Origin: Neoscytalidium dimidiatum
Taxonomy: Eukaryota; Ascomycota; Dothideomycetes; Botryosphaeriales; Botryosphaeriaceae
Assembly: GCA_037367355.1 (NCBI GenBank)
Contig: CM074700.1
Location: 620,001 to 684,000 of the forward strand
Length of the DNA: 64,000 nt
Reading direction: 5' to 3'
A program made the translations under genes and the position numbers. This document shows, piece after piece, positions 12,801 to 21,200 of this stretch (position 1 is its first letter; the number at the start of each line of letters is the position of its first letter). The notes beneath the pieces were generated by a model that ran no database searches, was not told the origin of the DNA, and saw only the letters and a list, made by a program, of their open reading frames with translations.

Positions 12801-15261
12801 AAATGTCGCCGTGATACGCTCGCTCAACCATAGCAAGCATCCGCTGAACTGACCAACCATCGTAAAGGCTATGATGTATCGTCCAGACGAAAAAAGATTT
12901 TCCCAATGTAGAGTGAACAATCGCATAGCGTGTGAGACGGTCACCAAGTCTCATAGGCTCACTCTTGTCCCGCTGTAGGTATTCCTTAAGGTCATGGGAT
13001 TCCAGCCAGCGGACATCCTCGCGGAGTACGACTTGGTATATCCCGTTCTCTCTAGTTGATACAATCCTTGTACGTAGGATTGGTAGTAGCGCCACCACCG
13101 ATTCCCATGCCCGACGAAGCCTTTGTATGTCAATACCGTGCGAAATGTGAAGGGTAAATTGGAACATGTAATCCCCAGAGTATCGGTCAGTCAGTGAAAG
13201 AAGTCCTTCCTGGAGGGGTGTACAGGGCAGGATGTCTTCGATCGCGTTGGCTTCTATGTTATATTCATGAGCGATCTCGCCACGGAGCTTCGAGACATCA
13301 ATGGAGTTGTTGAGCAATGCGAAGGGTTGAATTTGAGGCTCCTGTGCTCTGGATCTCTGAGATGCAATGGCTGCAATATCGCCCAGCTTAGGATGTTTCA
13401 GCATATCAGCAACGGTTATATCAATCCCCAGCTTTCTTGCCTGGTTGGACACCTTCGTTGCTGCAACAGAATCGCCACCTAGACGAAAGAAGCTGTCGTT
13501 TATGCCAATATTTAGGGGATCCAGACGAAGTACCGTTGCCCAGAGTTGTCGAAGAGTGTGCTCCTTACTATTGATGGGTTGCATCTTCACAGCAGATTTC
13601 GAAGTTTGATTGAGGTCTGAGAGCGTAAGTGCACTGGCTGACTGGCGTAGAAGCCTGCGGTCGGTTTTACCAGAAATTGTTTTGGGAAGGTCTCTGGTAA
13701 CAAAGAAGATTGATGGAATCATGTATTCTGGCACGCTTTGCGACAGTTTGTCTGTCAAATCGGCCGTGTCCTCAAGAATCCTTAAAGTGTATGTTTCTTT
13801 GGCAATCTCATATGCTGAGGTAAGGTTTGCAGTCGTGGTCTGAATGAAGGCTGCCAGGACCGTACTGTTGTCAGACAGTGTAACAGTGTCAACAACAATC
13901 TGTTCCGCGTCTCTCAACTGGCAAGCGATACAAGATTCGATTTCGCCCAGTTCAACTCTCTGGCCATTGATTTTGACTTGGGTGTCCTTCCGCCCAATGT
14001 AGAACAAATTGCCATCAGGACTGTATTTGACCAGGTCGCCGGTCTTATACATCTTTCCCGGCCTATCAGAATTACGAGGAACCCAGTCTGGACTTTGGAT
14101 AAAGGACTCGCTTGTCTTTTGGGGATCATTAAGATAGCCACGAGCTACAACATGACCCTCAATCAAGAGCTCGCCAACTTCACCGATAGGTACGAGCTTG
14201 CTATGATCATCAGGATCTACGATCCATCCGACGCAAGTATCCGGCTGACCGATGATGCCACTGGGTGGCAGATTTTGAAAATCGAAAGCATGTTGTATGC
14301 AGATCACGCTGCATTCAGTCGGCCCGTAGCCATTGACAACCTTGTGAGAAGGGCCCCAGCGGATGACATCATTTACCGACACTGCCTCTCCCCCAAGATT
14401 AACAAATTTGAGATTCGGCACGTCTTTCGGATTGATCAACCGGGCAACTGTAGGCGTCAAGAACATAGCGTTCACGTCGAAGTCTACGATAGACTGGGTC
14501 AGACCACTTAATTTGTCCTTTTCGGAAGGCACACAGATACAGCCTCCGACGAACAACATCATGAAGATCTCGTCGATTAAAGCATCGAACGAATATGATG
14601 CAAATTGAAGCATTCGAGATTGCGAGTTGTAGTATTCAGGTTTAGCACGGTACTTCAGACTGGTGCAGGCAGCACGGTGGGGGACGACAACACCCTTGGG
14701 CATGCCGGTACTGCCGGAAGTAAATATGACATATGCTGGAGACTCTGGGCTGATCCGTCTTGGCAGGTTTGCCGCTGGTTCGCTATCAAGAATGGACTGA
14801 TCAACAGTCAGACGGCGGATATTGTCGCCAAGCAGGCTTGAGCATGATGCGGATGAGACACCGACTTGTCCGCTACACTGTGCTATGATTTTGTTGCGTC
14901 GGAGCTCTGGCTGGGACGGATCGACTGGAACAAATGTGCAGCCAGCTTTCAGGATGCCCACGAAGGCTACAATGGCCCAAACTGATTTTTCGAAGCAGAC
15001 TGGAATCATGGTTTCTTCCGTAACGCCAACCTCGATTAGCCGGTGGGCTAGGATAGTGGAGGCTTTGTTTAGTTCGGCATATGTCAAATTGCCATCCCAG
15101 CCGTGTATAGCAGGAGCATCCGGACTTTCAGCTGCTTTCTCCTCAAACAATGCATGAAGCAGAGTATTGAATGGTTTCGGAACGTCCTTGTTCCACTCCA
15201 AAATCCGTTCGAAATCAGAATTCTCCAAAGGTACTCTGTTCGACATTGATTGGTCTTGCAT
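6862..15261 (-). CDS. Three-module nonribosomal peptide synthetase (A-T-C-A-T-C-A-T)
   Basis: An uninterrupted exon encodes 2799 residues. Adenylation cores (FTSGSTG or FTSGTTG then PKG) sit near residues 179, 1255 and 2334, each followed by GYGPTEC, YKTGDLVKY and a late SGK lysine. Carrier domains have the phosphopantetheine serine in LGGDS or LGGNS near 594, 1674 and 2755. Condensation domains carry an intact HHSLYDGW near 795 and 1880. There is no N-terminal condensation domain, so module 1 starts the chain. There is also no epimerase, thioesterase, reductase or terminal condensation domain: the protein ends about 40 residues after the third carrier serine. Release must be in trans or spontaneous. 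The two C-A-T modules are close relatives of each other and look duplicated. In domain A3 the usual YIGRKD reads YIRRKD. By-eye substrate codes (uncertain) are D-A-D-F-N-G-G-V-I, D-T-D-G-I-W-G-V-L and D-A-D-C-I-W-G-V-V; no substrate is assigned. A second ATG five codons in is an alternative start. Confidence 0.95.
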   Translation of the reverse strand: MQDQSMSNRVPLENSDFERILEWNKDVPKPFNTLLHALFEEKAAESPDAPAIHGWDGNLTYAELNKASTILAHRLIEVGVTEETMIPVCFEKSVWAIVAFVGILKAGCTFVPVDPSQPELRRNKIIAQCSGQVGVSSASCSSLLGDNIRRLTVDQSILDSEPAANLPRRISPESPAYVIFTSGSTGMPKGVVVPHRAACTSLKYRAKPEYYNSQSRMLQFASYSFDALIDEIFMMLFVGGCICVPSEKDKLSGLTQSIVDFDVNAMFLTPTVARLINPKDVPNLKFVNLGGEAVSVNDVIRWGPSHKVVNGYGPTECSVICIQHAFDFQNLPPSGIIGQPDTCVGWIVDPDDHSKLVPIGEVGELLIEGHVVARGYLNDPQKTSESFIQSPDWVPRNSDRPGKMYKTGDLVKYSPDGNLFYIGRKDTQVKINGQRVELGEIESCIACQLRDAEQIVVDTVTLSDNSTVLAAFIQTTTANLTSAYEIAKETYTLRILEDTADLTDKLSQSVPEYMIPSIFFVTRDLPKTISGKTDRRLLRQSASALTLSDLNQTSKSAVKMQPINSKEHTLRQLWATVLRLDPLNIGINDSFFRLGGDSVAATKVSNQARKLGIDITVADMLKHPKLGDIAAIASQRSRAQEPQIQPFALLNNSIDVSKLRGEIAHEYNIEANAIEDILPCTPLQEGLLSLTDRYSGDYMFQFTLHISHGIDIQRLRRAWESVVALLPILRTRIVSTRENGIYQVVLREDVRWLESHDLKEYLQRDKSEPMRLGDRLTRYAIVHSTLGKSFFVWTIHHSLYDGWSVQRMLAMVERAYHGDICLSQPKGYNTFIKYLKDCDVDEAKEFWKSYLANCDASHFPSIHLYDDGNKNKTWKRDLLEDERSIKFGEGSNYLPTTVIRGALSILISRLTASDEVVFGTTVFGRHYPLDDMEDIVGPTIATVPVRANLSGADAHTISSFLNSLQDNAAAMIPYEQYGLQNIKQLSRDCEAACNFQTHLTVQPEDYESLETSTLGHWEKPKSLLTSLNTYPLMIECFFNSNGVRMQVSFDTDVLTAVEVKRIVEQFYYILAQLLQADPLAGLRDIRVDLPSDVQQIWRWNERVPQPVDGSLHGLFTETVDKVPHSPAIRGWDKDFTYLELHEASTKVACHLITNLGMSPGEPVLLCFEKSAWAIVAMLGVLKAGSGFIPLDPSQPAFRREKIRKQSNGRIVITSTTYSNSFRQNEVVFVLDQSILQNEINAGVLPNTLHPVHPAYIMFTSGTTGEPKGVVVSHEAICTSIKLRAAPQGFGPHSRVLQFSSYTFDTMIDEIFMTLYVGGCICVLSDSDRLNNLSSAIINLGVNTVGLTPTVAQLLNPQKVPGIDSIILWGESVLYHDVSRWSHVSRVMVGYGPTECCVLCAHHRVTDLRDFRYGSIIGKAAASVCWVVDPSDHNRLAPLGGIGELLVEGPALSEGYLRDPAKTAASFIEDPEWLVSGTDSIRGRHGRLYKTGDLVKYTRDGKLCYIGRKDTQTKIHGQRIELGDIEWCVGLCVPESQKVVAEVLNSGSHKTLAVVLETPKDSSTTTANGTEEAPFLEALQNREDIEEKLSEYLPRYMIPSAYFVMKNIPRTASGKVNRKLIREMMKEFELRDQASAQDIRIHPVGSVERKLHQIWVEILKLAPETIDINSHFFKLGGNSIAAMKVSNRARKQGIAMTVADIFRYPVLVDSAAAACNKIIAQAEQVPPFSLLDQFKSSSPEVLRDEVARAYRLDPTAIEDLLPCTPLQEGLLSLTNRDHGDYIVQFVLNMSDDLQVENLQKAWKRVVELLPILRTRIVSVSPGQSNLYQAVIREEISWASSNNIQDYLERDKSLPMRLGDPLVRFAIIDDEISKKKHLILTLHHSLYDGWSMQRMLAMVERAYRGVTLAPPQDFRVFIKYLKDHNNQEAESFWKSHLAGCQAPQFPVVHLKNNASRERDLLEDQRPITFKKGRSHLPSTFIRGAMSLLISRLTASDEVIFGGTIFGRHYAIEGIEDVVGPTIATVPIRVRLGKKQTVLNFLDSLQDQATEMIPYEQFGIQNIERLSPDCQAACNFQTHLTVQPEEYQSIHTESLGTWHRPPGLLTSLNTYPLMIECFMDSAGLKTQVNFDTTVISASEVKRIVDQFYNTIEQLMKVDDSLPVADIQIDPPSKIQQIWAWNKSVPEQMNELLHTLFERKAIETPDAQAIHGWDGDLTYHELEEASTRLAGQLSEAGVSCGTAVPLCVEKSIWAVVAMLGTLKAGGTFVPIDPMQPASRREKIVQETGAQIIITSAACSSLVKRSNHRRLIITGPPSHLGTVVPNFSSGIIPPESPAYIIFTSGSTGEPKGVVVEHKAICTSIIHRSRDRGYGADTRMFQFASYTFDAMIDEIFMTLYAGGCVCIPSEDDRANPSRAIVDLEANSLCLTPTVSRLITPHDVPNVQSIILWGEPVFKHDIVRWKHVPSIMVGYGPTECCVVCAHYRVDLQNLPPETLIGHATASTTWIVDHENHNKLAPLGAIGELVVESHALARGYLNDVRKTSALFIEDPEWLLRGAGDGIPGRHGRLYKTGDLVRYNNDGSIAYIRRKDAQVKINGQRVELGEVESHVVRYLPDAESAVADVVTFSDGREALVAFIKSKQKNRMADRVLNAKGVSLWLIKSSADLTRKLFEHLPRHMVPSVFLAVDEVPETISGKADRRVLREAAGNLALSSLSQTFDGTTKKGPTNVKEEKLREIWAKILRLESSMIGVEDSFFRLGGNSIAAMKVSAAARQIGWNIPVSEIFRSLNIATLCARHPELTV

Positions 15262-16169
15262 TTTGTGCGTCGCGCAAGATAACTGTGAATGAAAAGCGGG
15301 TTTTCTGCAGATATTCCGAGCTAGAAGCCTTTGTTCTCACCTGGTTAGTCGCGTGTGCAAGGAGTTGGGCCTTTTTGTGGAGCTCGAGCTCCAAGTTCAG
15401 GCAGGTAATCCTGTATGAAACATCTCCTCTCTTGCTGTACTTCAGATACTTCTGACTAGTAGATCGGTGACTCTGTATCACGAGCCCGACTCTTTCAAAC
15501 TCAGAAACTTTGAAGTCTTACGCATCTATATTGGGTGCATTATGGCCGACGGGTTACCGATTGAAGTCCAGTCATCAGTCGGTGGACGAATGATATTAAC
15601 GGTTCGGATTTCGGACGGCAAATTATCTAACCTTCCTGCAGCGTCAGGTCAATGGACGTAAGGTGAGTGGTCTAACTCCCTGACCTTGTGAGCTAATTCA
15701 TCTTTACGTAAGAATATGAGTCAGGGTTTCCTTGATCAGATTCTGAATATTAGTACCGATCCTCGATAAAGTTACTCATTTCGATCATGCAAGTAAGCGT
15801 GATTTCAAGAAAAGAAGTTCGTTAACCAAATCCCCGTATAGTAGTGACGATTTGCCTTAGCCATTGTAAGTGAAACAGTCTCAAATGTCTCGACCGTAGT
15901 GATTCAAGACAGCTTTGTGCGTTGTGTGTTACTTGTAAGCATTTGGAGCAGAGTACGTTCATTTCGCGGATGATCGTTTGCTCGAAGCCTCGTGTTGGAG
16001 CAAGACTCTCAATGTGCCCAAGTTCCTCTTGCGATTGCATGAGCAAAGGCGTGGATTATTGCTAGAGGTAAATGCATAAGAAACAAATAAAAGAAATATC
16101 GAGTTCAGGAATTTCATCATCATAGTCAAAGCGTCAAAGTCATTGCTCTTCAGCTTCAACGTAACAAGT
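15262..16169. promoter_or_regulatory. Divergent promoter region, NRPS and flavoprotein gene
   Basis: This 908-base spacer lies between the start codons of the NRPS (minus strand) and the nitronate-monooxygenase-like gene (plus strand). It holds a perfect palindrome TTACGTAA at 15704-15711 and TGAGTCA at 15717-15723, which match sites bound by AP-1/Yap-type bZIP proteins. Short frames in it have no recognisable content. Confidence 0.55.
15704..15711. promoter_or_regulatory. Yap-type bZIP site TTACGTAA (putative)
   Basis: The sequence is an exact 8-base palindrome of the kind recognised by fungal Yap-family bZIP factors. A TGAGTCA lies six bases further on. The window encodes a bZIP regulator whose basic region shares AQR with Yap proteins, which makes a link plausible but unproven. 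Confidence 0.35.
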
Positions 16170-17337
16170 ATGCCATTCAACACAGCTTTGACCAGGGATC
16201 TCGGGATTAAAGGTAAGTTCTAGCTGCAAAGACTTGCGAATGTCGTACTGAACAGAGCTAGTACCTGTAATTCAAGGTGGTATGCAATGGGTTGGGTATG
16301 CTGAACTTGCGAGCGCCGTCAGCAACGCGGGCGGTCTGGGCATGGTGATTGAACCTTTGGGCTTGTTCGAGCCTCTAAGTTCCGGCGGGGAACACTCAAT
16401 TGAAGTCAAGGCTGATACACAGTTCTGCAGTTGACAGCCCTTACGCAACCCAGCCCCGAGGACTTGCGTAGCGAGATTCGAAAATGTAGGACTATGACCG
16501 ACAAGCCATTCGGGGTTAACATAACGTTCCTGCCCGCAATAGAGCCACCGGACTACGAAGCATACGCGCGCGTGGCTATTGAGGAGGGAGTCAGCGTTGT
16601 AGAAACGGCTGGAAACTCCCCAAAGGGAATCATAGGGATGCTTAAGGAGGCCAATATCCGCGTGATTCACAAGTGCACCGCGATAAGGCACGCCCGGGCA
16701 GCCGTACGGTTGGGCGCTGACTACGTCTGCATGGACGGATTCGAGTGCGCCGGACATATTGGCGAGTCGGACAACACGTCGCTGATTCTGCTGGGCCGGG
16801 CTCGACAGTCGCTAGGCGCACCGTTCATCGCGGCTGGTGGATTCGTGGACGGGTACGGGCTGGCGGCCGCGCTGGCGCTGGGAGCTGAAGGGGTGACGAT
16901 GGGCACGCGCTTCCTGTGCACTCTGGAAGCTCCGATCCACCACAGCATTAAGCAAACGATTGTCGACGCGCAAGAGACGGATACGGTGATCCTTCTGCGA
17001 CGGTGGAAAAACTCGGTGCGCCTTTTCAACAACACGGTCGCCAAAGAAGCCGCCAAGATCGAGAAGACAAGCGATGATGGAAAGTTCCAAGAGATCGCCC
17101 CGTACGTGTCCGGGAAGAGGGGCAGACAGGTTTATTTGAATGGGGATCCGAATTTTGGTGTAAGTCCTTGGCCTCCAGCGATGCGTTGGATAATGCTAAG
17201 AACATGCTCGGCAGGTCTGGTCGGTAGGACAGGCTATCGGATCGATTTACGACGTGCCTACTTGTGCCGAGCTCTTGGGACGCGCTGAGAGTGAGGCATT
17301 GGACTCCATTGCGCGGTTGTGTTTCTTGATGAAGTGA
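16170..17337 (+). CDS. Nitronate monooxygenase / 2-nitropropane dioxygenase-type FMN enzyme
   Basis: There are four exons: 16170-16212, 16262-16344, 16431-17159 and 17215-17337, giving 325 residues. The splices restore the family signature: LGIK/VPVIQGGMQWVG, then GGLGM/LTALTQPSPEDLR, then NFG/VWSVGQAIG. Further motifs are KPFGVNITFLP, HKCTAIRHA, DGFECAGH, the phosphate-binding IAAGGFVDG and LGAEGVTMGTRF. The fold is an FMN-binding TIM barrel, and members oxidise alkyl nitronates. The same superfamily also contains FabK-type enoyl-ACP reductases, which matters because the neighbouring PKS has a damaged enoyl-reductase domain. The gene is divergent from the NRPS and lies 885 bases upstream of the PKS in the same direction, so it may belong to either. 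Its true substrate is unknown; the family assignment is firm. Confidence 0.88.
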
Positions 17338-18222
17338 TAGAGACCAGCATCTTCGTCAATACGCTGGTTTGCATGTGTATTTCGCTTTTCGTGTTTTTCC
17401 TACTCCTGATCGTTCGTTCTTCTCTTCTTTCGAGCAGGTGGTTTGAGAAGGGTACGATGAAATGATTACGCGTTTCAGGTATGCATGCTTGTTACTTTCC
17501 ACCAAAACGGGTTGGAACCAGCGAGTTCGCACGGGTGAAGCCAAAAGCAATACAAAAATCTCGTGTAAACTAGTCTGGAGCACATGGGCCCTTGGCAGAA
17601 ACAGGAAGTCGTCTGTGCAAAGCATTGTGGATATTTACTCCCTGTAAGAGCGAAGTCTGATTGACACGAGGGCAGGTGCTCCAGGAGTGCGTTGTGCACG
17701 CCAGGTGGGATCAGAGTGTAGTGGTTCCAAGCCGCTCGTGCGAAGGACTCCACTAGGACAGGAGTGAAGGTGGAGAACAGAGCAGTGGCGATGTAGGGCT
17801 TGCCGTAGGATCCAGACGCCTCGTCAGCCCTTAGGCGCTGGAAGCAAGTGAAATTGTAATCTGCGCTATTTTGAATCACGGTTCCGGCTCTTCCGGTGCG
17901 TATGAGCATTTCCGAGGGGAATTGCGGAGGTGACGAAAAGCGAAATATGACAGGTCGTGGCGAGTTGGACGGGCACCCTGCTGCAAGGCCCCGGCTCCCC
18001 TTACGTACGGACGATGCTGTGCTTCGGGTGAAGTGAAGCCATTAGTATGAGGCCACAGGCACTGACGTAACGGCAGTGCTGCATAAGGCTCTCAGTCTGC
18101 TGGCTCGACTATTCCAAGTACACCGCAAGCATGGCGTACGGATGTATAACAGGAGAGCGGGTTGAGACTTTTGCCAGCTGTAATAAAAAAAAAGTATCAG
18201 CAACGGCCCGAAGTAACTCAAC
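17338..18222. promoter_or_regulatory. PKS upstream region
   Basis: This is the spacer between the flavoprotein gene and the PKS start. I find no supported gene; the antisense frames are motif-free. TTACGTAC at 18001-18008 is one base off a perfect Yap-type palindrome, 215 bases before the PKS ATG. An A-run lies at about 18184-18193. Confidence 0.4.
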
Positions 18223-21200
18223 ATGGATTCGGTGGCGATTGTGGGCATGGCATGCCGCTTTGCTGGCGAGGCATCGACATTGGGGGAATTTTGGGAGATG
18301 TTATTGAGAGGTGAGACGGGGCACTCGACGGTGCCCGCGGATCGGTACGACGCCGAGGCATGGCATCACCCCAGCCACGGGCGACGCGGAGCGGTGAGCA
18401 AAAGGCACCATCATGGCCAGCTGGACGGAGCGTCCTCTAAGTACTGGGCAGATACAACCGCGCAGCGGATTCTTCCTGCGGGAGCGCGCAGCAGCGTTCG
18501 ATGCGCCCTTCTTCTCCATCACGGCCAAGGAGGCGGCGGGAATGGATCCGGTGCAGCGCAAGACGCTGGAAGTGGCATATGAAGCGTTCGAGAACGGTAC
18601 GTGCTGTCGACATGGTGAGTGACGGCAGGAGAAGGCTGACGCGGCGGCAGCGGGCATGGCGATGGAGAGCGTGGCGGGCACACAGACGGGCGTGTACGCG
18701 GGGTGCATGACGGACGACTATGCGCAGCTCTCGGCGGGCGACCCACTGGACCTGGGGCAGAAATCGGCATCGGGCATCAGCAGAGCGATGCTGGCGAACC
18801 GCGTGTCGTGGTTCTTCGACCTGCGCGGGCCGAGCATGGCGCTGGACACGGCGTGCTCGTCGAGCCTGCACGCGCTGCACCTGGCCTGCCAGTCGCTGCA
18901 CCTGGGCGAGACGGAGCAGGCGCTCGTGTGCGGGGCTAATCTGCTGCTGTCGCCCAACTACACCGCCCAGCTGTCGCAGATGCGCATGGTCAGCCCCGAC
19001 GGCCGCTGCCACACCTTCGACGCCCGCGCGAACGGGTACGCGCGCGGCGAGGCCATTGGCGCCGTCGTGGTCAAGACACTGCGCCGCGCCCTGGAGGACG
19101 GCGACCCGATCCGCGCCATTGTGCGCGCCACCGGCGTCGGCCAGGATGGACGCACGCCCGGCATCACCGTGCCCAGCGGGCCCGCGCAGGAGGCTCTGAT
19201 CCGCCAGACATACGAAGCTGCCGGCCTCAGCATGGCAGCCACGGGCTACTTCGAGGCCCACGGCACCGGCACCGCGGCCGGCGATCCCGTCGAGCTGGCG
19301 GCAGTGCGCGAGGCCTTCTTTGGTGGCCAGCCGCCCGGCGCGCGCGGCCCGCTGGTCGTGGGCAGCGTCAAGCCAAACGTGGGCCACACTGAGGGCGCGG
19401 CGGGCGTCGCGGGGCTGATCAAGACCGTGTTGGCACTGGAGCGCGGCCTGATCCCGCCGCTGGCCGGCTTTGAGACGCTGCACCCGCGGCTCGCCCATCT
19501 GGTGGCTGACGGCAGGCTGCTCATCGCCGCTCAACCCTCCCCGCAGCGCTGGCCCGGCCCGCCCGACTTAGCCCGGCGTGCAAGCCTCAACTCCTTCGGC
19601 TTCGGCGGCGCAAACGCCCACGCCGTCCTCGACGACGCCTGCCACTACCTGGCCACCCATGATCTCCCGCCGCGCCACGTATCTGCTATCTCCAACGATG
19701 TTGAACCAACCCACAAAAAGAAGCTTTTCGTGCTGTCCGCTCACGATCGAGCGGGCGTGCGCCGCCAAGCCACCCGTCACGCTGCCTTCCTGCGTCGCGA
19801 GCCCGCCGTGGCCATCCGCGACCTTGCCTACACCTTGGCTTCGCGGAGATCGCAATTGCCTTTCCGTAGCTATGCCGTGGCTGCGTCGGTTCACGAGCTG
19901 ACTTCCGCCCTCGACGGCCGCATGCCCGCCCCGCTGCACGCCTCCGCCGCCGCCTCCGCTCATGACCTCGTCTTCGTTTTCACCGGTCAGGGCGCTCAGT
20001 GGCCGGCCATGGGCCGCGAGCTGCTGCGCGACTGCCCCGTCTTCAGCGCGAGTATCCAACGCAGCCAGGCAATCCTCGACTCTCTTGGCGCTGGCTGGCG
20101 AGTCCAGGACTTTCTCTCCGAGCCGGCCGACAGCCGCCTCGACCAGCCTCGCTTCTGCCAGCCAGTCTGTTCCATTCTGCAATTCGGCCTTGTCGACCAA
20201 CTCCGCCACTGGAACATCATCCCGCTCGCTACTGTCGGCCACTCGAGCGGCGAGCTAGCGTCAGCCTACGCCGCTCGACTGGTCCGCTTCGAGGATGCCG
20301 TCCGCATCGCGTACTTCCGCGGTGTCTTCTGCGAAGAGGCCAAGCTCCGTCTGCAGGACACGCCTGGGACCATGCTGGCCGCTGGTGTGTCCGAGGCCGA
20401 CGCTCTTGAGTGCCTACGCCTTGTTCCGAAAGACACCGCTTGGATTGGCTGCATCAACAGCCCGTCCAGCGTGACGCTGTCCGGCGACGTTGATTCCATC
20501 GTGCAGCTCGAGGCCATCCTCAAGAAGCGCGGCAAGTTCGCCCGCAGACTCCGAGTCCAGCTTGCCTACCACTCGCCTCGCATGCGCGTCGTTGCCGAAG
20601 ACTTTTTCAAGGCCATCGGCAACGTCGAGCCATGTCCGCCCTCGAGCACGCTCATGTTTAGCTCCGTGACCGGGGAACGCGTCGAAAGCCCCGCCAGCGT
20701 GAACGCCCGCTTTTGGACGGAGAACATGCTCGCCTCAGTCAAATTCAGCGCCGCCGTCAGCAAGCTATTCGAACATCGAGTCAACGGCTATCAAAAGAGC
20801 TCGGCCCCATGGACCGCGGCCATCGAGGTCGGCCCGCACCCAGCGCTCAAGGCACCCTTCGAGCAGGTTGCCGCGGCTTCAAGCAGCCCAGGCATCACTT
20901 ATGCCGGCGTCCTCAGCCGTGGGCGGGACTCCGTCGAAACGGCCATGGCGGCAGCCGGCCTCCTATGGAGCCTCGGCTATCCAGTCAACCTCAACCGAGT
21001 CAATGAAGAAGACGGAAAGGCCGACAGCCCCAACGTCCTTACCACTCTACCGTCGTACGCGTGGAACCACACGAAGGACTTTTGGCACGAACCGGTGGCT
21101 GCACGTGGAGCACGGCTGCAGGCAAGCCCTCGCACCGATTTGCTGGGAGTACCCGTGCCGAATCAAAACCCCATGCAGCCGGCATGGCGGAATTTTCTGC

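Noticed and set aside
18394..18451. Apparent frameshift near the start of the PKS, or a GC-AG intron beginning at 18403
   Set aside because: An ordinary GT-AG intron from 18394 to 18451 (GTGAGC donor, CTAAG branch) restores [18 protein letters not shown], so neither a frameshift nor a GC-AG intron is needed.
18437..19534. Long antisense and alternative-frame ORFs opposite the PKS ketosynthase and AT regions
   Set aside because: They come from high GC content in third codon positions, which removes stop codons in other frames.
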